64,000 nucleotides of DNA from Lautropia sp. SCN 69-89 (GCA_001724855.1 MEED01000023.1:1-64000); one strand, 5' to 3'. Positions 53,631 through 64,000 are shown, counted from the stretch's first letter. Made by a program: numbers and translations. Notes: generated from the sequence alone by a model not told the origin.

Positions 53631-53687
53631 ATTCAATCGGCGCGCCGGTGCAGTGTCAACCCATTTCGAGCCCACGCCGGAAATGGG
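53631..53687 (-). promoter_or_regulatory. sigma70-like promoter (TTGACA-17-TTGAAT) plus inverted repeat CCCATTTC-N12-GAAATGGG upstream of copy-2 operon
   Basis: -35 at 53654-53659, -10 at 53631-53636 (minus strand); perfect 8-bp inverted repeat 53660-53687. Confidence 0.6.
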
Positions 53688-53782
53688 AGATTTCATGGGC
53701 AGGCTCCCGGCACAGTGGGAGCCGGGCGCGTCTTTTCGGGAGAGAATGTGCGCCCGAACGCACCCACCGGAAAGGCGGCCCG

Positions 53783-54286
<504 letters not shown>

Positions 54287-54324
54287 GCCGGTCCCCACGC
54301 CGACGCGACGCCGCCGATCGCGCC

Positions 54325-55464
54325 ATGCCGATCCCGCGCATCGATCCCTGCGAACCCGACGAGGGCTGCGAGCGGCTGCGGCTCGAGGTACGCGAGTTCC
54401 TCGCCGAAGCGCTCGCCGGCTATCCGGCCGCGGCACGCGCGCATCACTGGAGCGTCGCCGACCCCGAGTTCAGCCGCCGCCTCGGCGAGCGCGGCTGGAT
54501 CGGCATGACCTGGCCGGCCCGCTACGGCGGCCATGAGCGCTCGCAACTCGAGCGCTACGTGGTGATCGAGGAACTGCTGGCCGCGGGCGCTCCGGTCGCC
54601 GCGCACTGGACCGCCGACCGGCAAAGCGGGCCGCAGCTGATCCGCTTCGCGCCCGAGACGCTCGCGCCGAAGATCGTGCCCGGAATCGTCCGCGGCGAAA
54701 CGTACTTCTGCATCGGCCTGAGCGAGTCCGACACCGGCTCCGACCTCGCCTCGGTGCGCACGCGCGCCACGCGCAGCGGCGATGGCTGGGTGCTCGACGG
54801 CGCGAAGCTGTGGACCACCGGCGCGCACCGCGCGCACTACATGATCGCGCTGGCGCGCACCGGCCCGCCCGACGGCTCGCGACACGCTGGCCTGTCGCAG
54901 TTCCTGGTCGACCTGAAGGCACCGGGCGTGAAGATCCGCCCGATCCGCAACCAGGCCGACGAGGACGACTTCAACGAAGTCAGCTTCGAGCGCGTCGAGC
55001 TGCCCGCCGAATGCCTGGTGGGACGCGAGGGCGAAGGCTGGACACAGGCGACGACCGAACTCGCCTTCGAGCGCAGCGGCCCCGAGCGATACCTGAGCGG
55101 AATTCGGCTGCTGCTCGAGATGCTCGACGCGGCTCCGGCCGGCGACGCCCGCGCGCAGGTCGCGCTCGGTCGGCTGGTCGCGCACTACGCAACGCTGCGG
55201 CAGATGTCGCTCGGAGTGGCCGGAGTGCTCGCGCGCGGCGAGGATCCGTCGCTCGCCGCGGCAATCGTGAAGGACCTCGGCGCCACGCTCGAGCAGTCGC
55301 TGCCCGACGTGGCGCACGAGCTGTTCGGCGGCGCGATGCCGGCCGGCTCGACGCTCGAACAGGTGGCCGACTACGTCACACGCGCCGCGCCCTCGTTCTC
55401 GCTGCGTGGCGGCACGCGCGAGATCCTGCGCGGCATCGTCGCGCGCGGACTGGGGTTACGATGA
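54325..55464 (+). CDS. Acyl-CoA dehydrogenase
   Basis: FCIGLSESDTGSDLASVRTRA; WTTGAHRAHYMIALART. Confidence 0.94.
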   Translation: MPIPRIDPCEPDEGCERLRLEVREFLAEALAGYPAAARAHHWSVADPEFSRRLGERGWIGMTWPARYGGHERSQLERYVVIEELLAAGAPVAAHWTADRQSGPQLIRFAPETLAPKIVPGIVRGETYFCIGLSESDTGSDLASVRTRATRSGDGWVLDGAKLWTTGAHRAHYMIALARTGPPDGSRHAGLSQFLVDLKAPGVKIRPIRNQADEDDFNEVSFERVELPAECLVGREGEGWTQATTELAFERSGPERYLSGIRLLLEMLDAAPAGDARAQVALGRLVAHYATLRQMSLGVAGVLARGEDPSLAAAIVKDLGATLEQSLPDVAHELFGGAMPAGSTLEQVADYVTRAAPSFSLRGGTREILRGIVARGLGLR

Positions 55465-56609
55465 CCGTGCCCGATCGATCGCCACGGCCGGGCGCCAGCA
55501 GGTCGGCGGGAGCCGACGACGCGATCCGTGCGCAGATCGAACGCAGCGTCGAGCGCGTGTTCGCCGACCACGCCGACACCGCGGCACACGCGGCGGTCGA
55601 GCGCGGCGAGTGGCCGCAGCAGTTGTGGCAGGCGGTGCTGGATGCCGGCTTCGCCGCGGCGGCCGCGCGGTCTTCGCACGGGGGGATCGAGGCCCACTGG
55701 GCCGAAGCCTGGCCGATCCTCTTCGGCATCGGCTACTGGCAGGTGCCGCTACCGCTGGCCGAGACGATGATCGGCGCGATGCTGCTGTCGATCGCGGGCG
55801 AGGCGCCGCCGCAGGATGCGATCACGCTCGTCGAGCATGGCGACGACGCGCAACTGCTGCCGGGGGGCAGCGCGCAACGGCCCACGGTCTGCGGCCATGC
55901 CCATCGCGTGCCGTGGGCCAGGTACTGCCGATGGGCGCTGGCGTCGATGCCGGCCTCGCGCGAACTGCTGCTGGTCGACCTGCGGCAGCGTGAGGGCGTG
56001 CGCCTGAAGCCGGGAGCGAACCTGGCCGGCGAGCCGCGCGACGAGATCGCGTTCGCCGACGCGCATGTCGCGCTGCGCGTCGAGCAGCCGCTGGCCGGCC
56101 TGGACGAGCCGCTACGGCTGCTGGGCGCGTTCGCGCGCAGCGCGGCGATCGCCGGCGCGCTGGAGTCGGCGCTCGCGCAATCGGTGCGCTACGCGGGCGA
56201 ACGGATCCAGTTCGGCCGACCGATCGGCGCGTTCCAGGCGATCCAGCATTCGCTGGCGATCCTCGCGTCCGAAGCAGTCGCGGCGCGCACCGCGGCGCTG
56301 GTCGCTGCCGGCTCGGTGCCGTCGGTCGCCGCGGGGGACCCGCGGCGCGCCGCCTTCGACGTCGCAGTGGCCAAGCTGCGCGCCAGCGAGGCCGCGACCC
56401 GCGGCGCGCCGATCGCCCACCAGGTGCACGGCGCGATCGGATTCACGCGCGAGCATCCGCTGCATCGCGCGACCTGCCGCCTATGGGCCTGGCGCGCCGA
56501 GCACGGCAGCGACGCGCAGTGGGCCGACTGGCTCGGACGCGCGGCGATCGGTGCGGGATCGGAGGGGTTCTGGCCGGGGCTGACGCGGCGGCGGTTCAAC
56601 GAAGCCTGA
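55461..56609 (+). CDS. Acyl-CoA dehydrogenase-like protein
   Basis: SVRYAGERIQFGRPIGAFQAIQHSLA; IAHQVHGAIGFTREHPLHR; ATGA overlap with upstream gene. Confidence 0.9.
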   Translation: MTVPDRSPRPGASRSAGADDAIRAQIERSVERVFADHADTAAHAAVERGEWPQQLWQAVLDAGFAAAAARSSHGGIEAHWAEAWPILFGIGYWQVPLPLAETMIGAMLLSIAGEAPPQDAITLVEHGDDAQLLPGGSAQRPTVCGHAHRVPWARYCRWALASMPASRELLLVDLRQREGVRLKPGANLAGEPRDEIAFADAHVALRVEQPLAGLDEPLRLLGAFARSAAIAGALESALAQSVRYAGERIQFGRPIGAFQAIQHSLAILASEAVAARTAALVAAGSVPSVAAGDPRRAAFDVAVAKLRASEAATRGAPIAHQVHGAIGFTREHPLHRATCRLWAWRAEHGSDAQWADWLGRAAIGAGSEGFWPGLTRRRFNEA

Positions 56610-56619
56610 CAAGGCTGGT

Positions 56620-57102
56620 TCAGCCGAAAAGGGTGCCCGGCGGCAGTTGCACCTTGAGCCCCTGAACGAACAGCAGCTGAAAGCCGATCACGACCAGCAC
56701 TCCGACCACGAGATAGCGCGCCAGCCGGGCAACGGTCAGTGGCTCGCGCTCGGTAATGGCGGCAAGCGCGACGAAGCCCACGACCCCCGCGACCGCGAAC
56801 CCGACTCGTTCGAGCATCGCGATCCAGGCGACCAATACCAGCACGAGCAGCAGGCTGCGCATCGCCCCGTCTCGCGGGATGCCACGGCTCATCGGCGCGC
56901 GGCCGCGCAGCGAACGCCACAGCGATACCGCGCCAGCCACCAGGAGTGCGGTGCCGATCGTGCGCGGGAAGATCGCGCCCATCGCCGAGAATTCGCGCGA
57001 TTCCCACAATGCCGCGACCGCGACCAGCATCAGCAGCACGGCGACTGCCACTGCTCCGGCGTCAGTGCGGCTTGTCGATTGCACGCCTGCTCCTTCTTTC
57101 AT
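56620..57102 (-). CDS. Tripartite tricarboxylate transporter TctB family protein
   Basis: 160 aa, four TM segments, adjacent to TctA. Confidence 0.85.
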   Translation of the reverse strand: MKEGAGVQSTSRTDAGAVAVAVLLMLVAVAALWESREFSAMGAIFPRTIGTALLVAGAVSLWRSLRGRAPMSRGIPRDGAMRSLLLVLVLVAWIAMLERVGFAVAGVVGFVALAAITEREPLTVARLARYLVVGVLVVIGFQLLFVQGLKVQLPPGTLFG

Positions 57103-58579
57103 AGTAGAGACGCGAGAACGTCGGATAGAGCAGCGTCAGCGCCGCCATCGCCATGATGGCCAGCGAGATGGGCCTGCCGAAGAACATTCCCCAGAGGTTG
57201 TCGGTCGCGGAACCAATCATCCACGCCTGGACGAAACCCTGTTCGGCCAACGGCCCGAGGATCAGCCCGAGCACGACCGGCGCGGGCGCGAAGCCGAAGC
57301 GGCTCAGCACCCAGCCGATGACCCCGGTGCCCAGCATCACGATCACGTCGTCGATGTTGTTGTGGATCGCATAGCTGCCGATCACCGTGAGAAAGGCTAT
57401 CGCAGGTACCAGAAAGGTCTTGGGGACTGCGATGATCGAGCTGTACGCGTAGCGTCCGAGCACAAGGCCGACCGGCAGCATCAGCACGGTCGCGACCAGC
57501 AATCCGATGATGAAGGTGTACGCGATCGCGCCCTGTTCGTTGAAGAGTGACGGCCCGACCTTGATGCCCTGGACCAGGAGGGCGCCGAGCACGACTGCGT
57601 CGGCCGGGGTGCCGGGAATGCCCAGCACCAGCGTCGGGATGAATCCGCCGCCGACAGTCGCGTTGTTCGACGACTCGCTGGCGATGATTCCCGCCGGATT
57701 GCCCTTTCCGAAGCTGTCCGGATTGCCCGACGCGCGGCGGGTCTCCGAATAGGCGACCAGCGCGGCGATCGAACCGCCAGCGCCGGGCAAGATGCCGATC
57801 ACGGTTCCGATTGTCGAACTTCGCGCGAGATTGACCTTGTTCGACAGTGCAATGCGGATCGCTTCGCCGAGGCGGAACCCCGCGACCTTGCCCTGCAACT
57901 CGAGATGCTCCTCGCGCGATGCGACCAGGTCGATCAGAACCGGTATGCAGAACAGCCCGATCAAGGCCGGTACCACGTCGATGCCACCAAGCAGGATCTC
58001 GGAATCGAGCGTGTAGCGGATGTCGCCGCCGACCACCGCCGAGCCAATCATCGACAGGAGCAAGCCAACGCAGGCGCCGACCACACCCTTCCAACTGTCC
58101 CCGTCGGACAGCGCGGCCACCAAGGTCAGGCCGAGGATCGCCAGCCAGAAATACTCGATCGGACCGAATGCCAGCGCCACTTCGGCAAGCGGTGGCGCCA
58201 GCAAGAGAAGTGCCAGCGCCCCCACCAGCCCGCCGAACACCGACGACAGGCAGGCCAGCGTGATCGCCAGGTCACCGTCACCGCGACGGGCCATCGGGAA
58301 ACCGTCGAAGGTGGTCGCGATCGCCGACGGCGTGCCCGGGGTGTTCAGCAGCACGGCCGAATAGGCGCCGCCGTAGATCGCGCCGGTGTAGATGGCGCCG
58401 AGCATGATCAGTGCCGGCGCCGGTTCCATCGTGAACGTGAACGGCACCAGGACCGCCACCGCCATGGTGGCGGTCAGCCCCGGCAAAGCGCCGATGATGG
58501 TGCCGGCGGCCACGCCCAGCAGCGCCAGCAGCAGGTTGCCTGCCGACAGCGCCGCCTGCGCGTTTGCGAGCAGGTCCAT
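57062..58579 (-). CDS. Tripartite tricarboxylate transporter TctA permease
   Basis: GTIIGALPGLTATMAVAVLVPFTF; YGGAYSAVLLNTPGTPSAIATTFDGFPMAR. Confidence 0.96.
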   Translation of the reverse strand: MDLLANAQAALSAGNLLLALLGVAAGTIIGALPGLTATMAVAVLVPFTFTMEPAPALIMLGAIYTGAIYGGAYSAVLLNTPGTPSAIATTFDGFPMARRGDGDLAITLACLSSVFGGLVGALALLLLAPPLAEVALAFGPIEYFWLAILGLTLVAALSDGDSWKGVVGACVGLLLSMIGSAVVGGDIRYTLDSEILLGGIDVVPALIGLFCIPVLIDLVASREEHLELQGKVAGFRLGEAIRIALSNKVNLARSSTIGTVIGILPGAGGSIAALVAYSETRRASGNPDSFGKGNPAGIIASESSNNATVGGGFIPTLVLGIPGTPADAVVLGALLVQGIKVGPSLFNEQGAIAYTFIIGLLVATVLMLPVGLVLGRYAYSSIIAVPKTFLVPAIAFLTVIGSYAIHNNIDDVIVMLGTGVIGWVLSRFGFAPAPVVLGLILGPLAEQGFVQAWMIGSATDNLWGMFFGRPISLAIMAMAALTLLYPTFSRLYYERRSRRAIDKPH

Positions 58580-58583
58580 GCTG

Positions 58584-59543
58584 CTACTTGATCATGCCGA
58601 CTTCGCGGGCAGCGGCCTCGTATTCCTTGCGCTTGGCGTCGAGGAACGCGCCCACCTTCTCGTACGGGATATCGAGGATCACGAAGCCCGCGTCGGCCAT
58701 CTTCTTGCGGTAGCCGGGATCGGCGTTCACCTTGTCGAACAGGTCGGACAGACGCTTGCGCTCGACTTCCGGCGTGGCCTTTGGCACCGCGACACCGCGG
58801 AAGACACCCGACATCATGTCGATACCCAGTTCCCTGAACGTCGGCACGTCGGGGTGGCTGGGAAGGCGTTTCTCGAGCGCCACCGCGAGCATGCGCACCT
58901 TGTCGCCCTGCTGGATCGCGGCCGTCGTGAACGTCATCGCTGCGTTGACCTGCTTGCCGAGCATGGCCGCCACCGAGGTCGCTGTACCGGAGAAGGGGAT
59001 GTAGGTGGTCTTGATACCGGCCAGCTTGTTGAACGTGGTCGTGCTGAGATGCGGGCCGCTGTTGGTGCCGCTGCCCGACATCGTGATTGCGCCCGGCGAC
59101 TTCTTCGCAGCATCGATCAGGTCCTGCAGCGTCTTGAATGGGCTGTCGGCCGGCACCACGATTGCATCCGGCGTCAACTGGAACACGTAGACGTGAACCA
59201 GATCCTCTGTCTTGTAGCCGACGTCCTTCTGCATCGGCTGCAGGAAGACGTGCGGCAGGTTCGTTCCCATCACCGTGCTGCCGTCGGCCGGCAGCTTGTT
59301 CAACGATGCCCATGCCGTAGCACCGCCGGCACCGACCTTGTACTGGACGACGACGTCACGCCCCGAAACCGCCCGCAGCACCGGCTCCTGCAAGCGCGCC
59401 GTCACATCGGACTCGCCGCCCGCGGGGAAAGGGATCACGTAGTTCAGCGGCTGCGACAGGGCAGGGGCAGCGGCCATCAGGCCCGCGGCGAACCCGAGGC
59501 TCGTCAACCAGCGGCGGGATTCGGCAAAGCGTCGGTCAGTCAT
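58584..59543 (-). CDS. TctC/Bug-family periplasmic substrate-binding protein
   Basis: Signal peptide; YVIPFPAGGESDVTAR; YKVGAGGATAWASL. Confidence 0.94.
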   Translation of the reverse strand: MTDRRFAESRRWLTSLGFAAGLMAAAPALSQPLNYVIPFPAGGESDVTARLQEPVLRAVSGRDVVVQYKVGAGGATAWASLNKLPADGSTVMGTNLPHVFLQPMQKDVGYKTEDLVHVYVFQLTPDAIVVPADSPFKTLQDLIDAAKKSPGAITMSGSGTNSGPHLSTTTFNKLAGIKTTYIPFSGTATSVAAMLGKQVNAAMTFTTAAIQQGDKVRMLAVALEKRLPSHPDVPTFRELGIDMMSGVFRGVAVPKATPEVERKRLSDLFDKVNADPGYRKKMADAGFVILDIPYEKVGAFLDAKRKEYEAAAREVGMIK

Positions 59544-60465
59544 GTTCGATCTCTCCTTTGTTCCGCGGGTGCAGCCGCGGGTCCTCGTTCCCTGGCGCGA
59601 GTCCAGAGGGTTTCATGGCGGCGTGAACGGCATTCGACGGAGTGGCCCCCACCTCGCGCCGGCTGCCGATCAACTCGATGTCGAGGCGCACGAAATCCGC
59701 CCGATAGGTGATGTTCGCGACGTAGACCGCGCGTCCCGCCGGATCGAGCACGATGCGCCGAACGAACGCGACCGGATCGCCGGCATCGATGCCGAGATGG
59801 CCCGCGGCCTCGGGATCGGCCTTGCCGATCGTCAGCGTCTGCCAGGCCTGTCCGATCAGCTCGGGAGCCACCCGGGTCAGTGTCGGCAGCACGAGTTGCG
59901 CGTCGAAGCCGACGGGGTCGCGCTGGTAGGCGTCCCAGGCGAGATACAACTCGATGATGCAGAACGGCTCGTTACCTCGGCAATGCACGCGCTTCTGGAA
60001 CAGGTAACGGACGGCGGGCGAGCCCTCGTGCGGCCCCAGCACCGGAGCGAATTCGCCGCGTTCCATGGGGACCAGCCGCACGGTAGCGCCCGCCAGTAGC
60101 TCGAGCAGCGACGACCAGCTCGTGCCAAGCGATAACCAGTCGGGCGGCGGCACGCTGCCGACCACGAAAGTGCCCAGCCCCTGACGTCGCTCCACAAGGC
60201 CTTCGCGCTCGAGCAACTCGATCGCCTGCCGGATCGTGACCACCGCAACATCGCTCTGCGCAGCGAGCGCCTCGAGCGAAGGCAGGCGGGTGCCGATCGG
60301 CCAGTCTCCGGTTTCGATCCGATGACGCAGCAGCCTGGCATGCTGCGCATACAGCGGCAGCGCACCGCGTCGGCCCGGCATCCGCCGCAGGCGCCCTCGG
60401 GGCTCGGTATCTCGATCGTCGATCGGCATCGGCAGGGTTGCTGGCAGACTTACTGATCCGGTCAT
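59536..60465 (-). CDS. GntR family transcriptional regulator (UTRA domain)
   Basis: wHTH LPSLEALAAQSDVAVVTIRQAIELLEREGLVERRQGLGTFV; overlaps TctC gene. Confidence 0.92.
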   Translation of the reverse strand: MTGSVSLPATLPMPIDDRDTEPRGRLRRMPGRRGALPLYAQHARLLRHRIETGDWPIGTRLPSLEALAAQSDVAVVTIRQAIELLEREGLVERRQGLGTFVVGSVPPPDWLSLGTSWSSLLELLAGATVRLVPMERGEFAPVLGPHEGSPAVRYLFQKRVHCRGNEPFCIIELYLAWDAYQRDPVGFDAQLVLPTLTRVAPELIGQAWQTLTIGKADPEAAGHLGIDAGDPVAFVRRIVLDPAGRAVYVANITYRADFVRLDIELIGSRREVGATPSNAVHAAMKPSGLAPGNEDPRLHPRNKGEIEHD

Positions 60466-60478
60466 TCCATTGTTGGAA
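60465..60478. promoter_or_regulatory. Inverted repeat TTCCA-TTGT-TGGAA at the start of the GntR gene
   Basis: Direct reading; overlaps the start-codon region. Confidence 0.4.
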
Positions 60479-60519
60479 GGACAGTCTATCAGTGGCACCC
60501 GTAGCGTCAATTCGGGTTC

Positions 60520-61680
60520 CTACCGTTGGGCCCGCTGGCCGATCCCGAAACGCGCAAGCGCTCCGAGATCCGGCAGCGGTCCAATGCCGGGGGCGGCGCT
60601 CAGTTCCACGGCACCGTCGCGGACGGGCAGCAAGCCGTCGCAGGTCAACTCGCGTAGCGGATTCGGATTCGCGTCGATTTCGAGAAGACCGTCGCCGCCC
60701 GCCGCCGCCAGCAGATGCGCGGACATCCTCAGGCCGATGCCGGCGCCGAGGAAATGCGGACAGTAGCGAATCCCCGCCTCCATCGCGGAACGCGCCACAC
60801 TGAGACAGCCGCTGACGCCGCCCCACTTCGCGACATCCGGTTGCAGCACGCCCAGCGCCCGGGCAGAAATTGCCGCGTCGAAGCTTGCGCGTCCAACGAG
60901 ATTCTCGCCAGCCGCCAAGGCGGTACCAGCATGCGCGGCGAGCTGGCGCCACGCTTCGACGGGCGCATCCGCGCGCAGTGGCTCCTCGATCCAGTGCACG
61001 CCGAATTCCGCCATCTCCGGGCATCGCTGCATCGCCATGTCGGGGTCCCACGCCTGGTTTGCATCGACCATCAGCGTCGCCTCGGGGCCAAGCGCGTCAC
61101 GCAGGGCGCGCAGCCGACGCAAGTCGTCGACATGATCGAATCCGACCTTCAGCTTGAATGCCACATGACCACGCTCGCGTGCAGCCAGCGCAGTTGCCAC
61201 CGAGCCGTCGGGACCGAGACCGCTTGCGTAGACGCGGATTGCGCCGTGCTCGCCGCCGAGCAATCGCCAAAGCGGCAGCCCCAACCGGCGGGCCGCGAGG
61301 TCCCACAGGGCCTGGTCGATGCCCGCCAGTGTCTGTGCGATTGGACCGAACTCACCACTCTGGATGGCGAGCACCTCGAGCTTCCGCTCGAGCGATCCGG
61401 CCAGTGCCGACGGGGATTCCAGCACGGCGCCCTTCAGCATCGGGGCGACAACGGTCCGGACCAGCGCCGCGCGATGGTCTGCGCCGACGGCGGGGAAGTT
61501 GCACCAGATCTCGCCCCAGCCTTCCCCACCGTCGCGGTCGCGCACGCGCACCAGCACCGCCGGACGGTCGTGCATCACCCCGAACGAGGTACGCACCGGC
61601 ACCTCACAAGGCGCGCGAAAGACGAACGCATCGACGCCCTCGAGCGTCGCCGCGTTCCAGTCCGTGCCCGAGCCGATCAT
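60520..61680 (-). CDS. Mandelate racemase/muconate lactonizing enzyme (enolase superfamily)
   Basis: AFKLKVGFDHVDD, LMVDANQAWD, WIEEPLRAD, AAGENL motifs. Confidence 0.92.
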   Translation of the reverse strand: MIGSGTDWNAATLEGVDAFVFRAPCEVPVRTSFGVMHDRPAVLVRVRDRDGGEGWGEIWCNFPAVGADHRAALVRTVVAPMLKGAVLESPSALAGSLERKLEVLAIQSGEFGPIAQTLAGIDQALWDLAARRLGLPLWRLLGGEHGAIRVYASGLGPDGSVATALAARERGHVAFKLKVGFDHVDDLRRLRALRDALGPEATLMVDANQAWDPDMAMQRCPEMAEFGVHWIEEPLRADAPVEAWRQLAAHAGTALAAGENLVGRASFDAAISARALGVLQPDVAKWGGVSGCLSVARSAMEAGIRYCPHFLGAGIGLRMSAHLLAAAGGDGLLEIDANPNPLRELTCDGLLPVRDGAVELSAAPGIGPLPDLGALARFGIGQRAQR

Positions 61681-61691
61681 CGACGATCCCC

Positions 61692-62435
61692 TCAATACCC
61701 CGGCTCGCGCTGGTACTCGTGCCGCGCCGTGTTCACGTACGAGCGCCTGAACTCCACCGGGCGATCGCCCGGCGTGAATGCCACGCGGCGAATCAGCAGC
61801 AGCGGGCTGCCCTCGGGCACGCCCAGCAGCAGCGCGACGTCGGCGGGCGCGCCCACCGAACGAACGGTCTCGGCGGTGCGCACCACCGACAGTCCGAAGC
61901 CGTGCTGGTACAGGTGATAGATGGTGTTGGTGCGTTCGCGCAGCCGTTCGGCCGTGAGACCCGCGAACAGCTCGGCCGGCACCGCGATGTCGTCGACGAT
62001 CACCGGTTCGCCACCCAGCCGCAGCGCGTTGCGGTAGGCGAAGACCGGCGCGCGCGGCGCCAGTTGCAGCCGCTCGGCGGTCTCGTCGTCGGCGCGCGCC
62101 TTGCGAAAGCCCAGCAGCTCGACCTGCGGGTATTCCTTCACCCCGTCGTGCCGGATGATGTTGAAGAACAGGAACAGCATCCGGTCGCGCGTGTGCGTGG
62201 CCACGAAAGTGCCGCGCCCCTGCTGGCGCAGCAGCACGTTCTCGGCGACCAGTTCGTCGATCGCCTTGCGCAAGGTGCCGATCGCGATGCCGAAGCGCTC
62301 GGCCAGCCGTGGCTCGGCCGGCACCGCCTCGCCGGGCTTCCATTCGCCGGCGGCGAGCGCCGCCAGCATCTTGCGCTTGACCTCCTTGTAGATCGGCCCG
62401 CCCGAGGGCGCGGTGATGGCGTCGTGTCTGTCCAT
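61692..62435 (-). CDS. GntR family transcriptional regulator (HutC/UTRA type)
   Basis: VPAEPRLAERFGIAIGTLRKAIDELVAENVLLRQQGRGTFVATH. Confidence 0.93.
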   Translation of the reverse strand: MDRHDAITAPSGGPIYKEVKRKMLAALAAGEWKPGEAVPAEPRLAERFGIAIGTLRKAIDELVAENVLLRQQGRGTFVATHTRDRMLFLFFNIIRHDGVKEYPQVELLGFRKARADDETAERLQLAPRAPVFAYRNALRLGGEPVIVDDIAVPAELFAGLTAERLRERTNTIYHLYQHGFGLSVVRTAETVRSVGAPADVALLLGVPEGSPLLLIRRVAFTPGDRPVEFRRSYVNTARHEYQREPGY

Positions 62436-62521
62436 GCGTGGGTCCGCCGCGGCACGCCCGGAGCGGGCGATGCGTGTCCCGCCATTCTGACAGCAAATTC
62501 CGGAAGCGTGTAACTGAGTTG

Positions 62522-62560
62522 AGTCATCTAGTTGACTTGCCGGAGCCGCTCGTCTACGAT
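62522..62560 (+). promoter_or_regulatory. Putative promoter TTGACT-17-TACGAT with overlapping operator AGTCA-N6-TGACT
   Basis: Direct reading in the GntR / UxaA-family divergent intergenic region. Confidence 0.55.
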
Positions 62561-62587
62561 CGGCCGACCCATCCCAAGGAGCGCTCA

Positions 62588-62869
62588 ATGATTCACGTCG
62601 TACTGCACGACGCCAGGGACACCGTCGCGGTGGCCGTCGTCGAAGGCATCAAGGCCGGCACGCAACTCAACGCCTGGATCATGGACGACGACAGGACGAT
62701 CACGGTCCAGGCCGCCCAGGACATCCCGATCGGCCACAAGGTCGCGCTGAAGGACATGGCGGTCGGCGACACTGTCTACAAGTACGGCATCGACATCGGC
62801 AAGGTGGTGGCGCCGATCAAGGCCGGCGAGCACGCCCACGTGCACAACATCAAGACCAAGCGCTGGTAA
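62588..62869 (+). CDS. UxaA-family small subunit (SAF domain; SuyA-like)
   Basis: 93 aa; [49 protein letters not shown]. Confidence 0.88.
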   Translation: MIHVVLHDARDTVAVAVVEGIKAGTQLNAWIMDDDRTITVQAAQDIPIGHKVALKDMAVGDTVYKYGIDIGKVVAPIKAGEHAHVHNIKTKRW

Positions 62870-62909
62870 GCAGCCGCCGCGTCGCCACCCAACCGAAAGA
62901 GAGCGTCAA

Positions 62910-64000
62910 ATGCCAGTGATCGACAAGAACACCACCTTCTGGGGCTATCGCCGCGAGAATGGTCGCGTCGGCGTGCGCAACCACGTCATCATCCTGCCGC
63001 TGGACGACCTGTCCAATGCCGCCGCCGAGGCGGTCGCCGCGGCGATCAAGGGAACGATGGCGATCCCGCACCCCTACGGCCGCCTGCAGTTCGGCCCCGA
63101 CCTCGACCTGCACTTCCGCACGCTGATCGGCACCGGCTCGAACCCGAACGTCGCCGCGGTGGTGGTGATCGGCATCGAGGACGGCTGGACGAAGAAGGTC
63201 GTCGACGGCATCGCGAAGACCGGCAAGCCGGTGGTCGGCTTCGGCATCGAGGGCCACGGCGACCACGAGACGATCAAGCGCGCGTCGATGGCCGCGAAGC
63301 AGTTCGTCCAGCACGCGACCGCGCTGCACCGCGTCGAGTGCCCGATCAGCGACCTGTGGGTGTCGACCAAGTGCGGCGAATCCGACACGACCTCGGGCTG
63401 CGGCTCGAACCCGACCGTGGGCAACGCGTTCGACAAGCTGCACCCGCTGGGCACGACGCTGTGCTTCGGCGAGACGTCCGAGATCACCGGCGGCGAGGAC
63501 ATCGTCGCGGCGCGCTGCGCCAACGACCAGGTGCGCGAGCGATTCATGTTCATGTTCAACCGTTACCAGGACATGATCAATCGCTGGCGCACGACCGACC
63601 TGTCCGAGTCGCAGCCAACCAAGGGCAACATCGCCGGCGGCCTGACGACGATCGAGGAGAAAGCGCTCGGCAACATCCAGAAGATCGGCAAGAAGTGCAC
63701 CGTCGACGGCGTGATCGACAAGGCCGAGGAGCCGACGCATCCGGGCCTGTGGTTCATGGACTCGTCGTCGGCGGCCGCCGAGATGGTGACGCTGTGCGCG
63801 GCCTCGGGCTACGTGGTGCACTTCTTCCCGACCGGCCAGGGAAACGTGATCGGCAACCCGATCCTGCCGGTGATCAAGCTGTGCGCGAACCCGCGCACCG
63901 TGAGGCTGATGAGCGAACACGTCGACGTCGATTGCTCGGGCCTGCTGCAGCGCGAGACGACGCTCGACCAGACCGGCGACAAGCTGCTCGAGGCAATGCT
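62910..64000 (+). CDS. UxaA-family hydrolase large subunit (SuyB/altronate dehydratase-like), truncated by window end
   Basis: [67 protein letters not shown]. Confidence 0.9.
   Translation, partial: MPVIDKNTTFWGYRRENGRVGVRNHVIILPLDDLSNAAAEAVAAAIKGTMAIPHPYGRLQFGPDLDLHFRTLIGTGSNPNVAAVVVIGIEDGWTKKVVDGIAKTGKPVVGFGIEGHGDHETIKRASMAAKQFVQHATALHRVECPISDLWVSTKCGESDTTSGCGSNPTVGNAFDKLHPLGTTLCFGETSEITGGEDIVAARCANDQVRERFMFMFNRYQDMINRWRTTDLSESQPTKGNIAGGLTTIEEKALGNIQKIGKKCTVDGVIDKAEEPTHPGLWFMDSSSAAAEMVTLCAASGYVVHFFPTGQGNVIGNPILPVIKLCANPRTVRLMSEHVDVDCSGLLQRETTLDQTGDKLLEAM

Overview
High-GC betaproteobacterial-type (probably Burkholderiales-like) chromosomal window, densely coding. It opens inside a minus-strand 16S rRNA gene. 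That gene lacks the universal ~27-nt 5' end and instead has two GAAA-tetraloop hairpins next to it. Then follow paaK and an enoyl-CoA hydratase, a trpEGDC operon with gph and rpe, apaG, mltA, dsbC, a UbiH-like gene, tRNA-Phe(GAA), gdhA, ubiJ/ubiE, a giant FAD/Fe-S oxidoreductase, ilvA, hemA-prfA-prmC-grxD-ubiX, and an Mla/MCE lipid transport operon. Next is a one-carbon/methionine region (about 44.4-53.7 kb), then acyl-CoA dehydrogenases, and finally a GntR-regulated TctABC / enolase-superfamily / SuyAB-like catabolic cluster cut by the window end. The most interesting region is 45.1-53.6 kb. There, two paralogous gene pairs (a class-I SAM-methyltransferase-like protein of unknown function plus an MTHFR-like protein) sit in inverted orientation around fhs, metA and metY. 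A trp leader peptide (25 aa, 5 Trp codons) missing from the ORF track was also found upstream of trpE. All calls come from reading sequence and translations; no database search was run.
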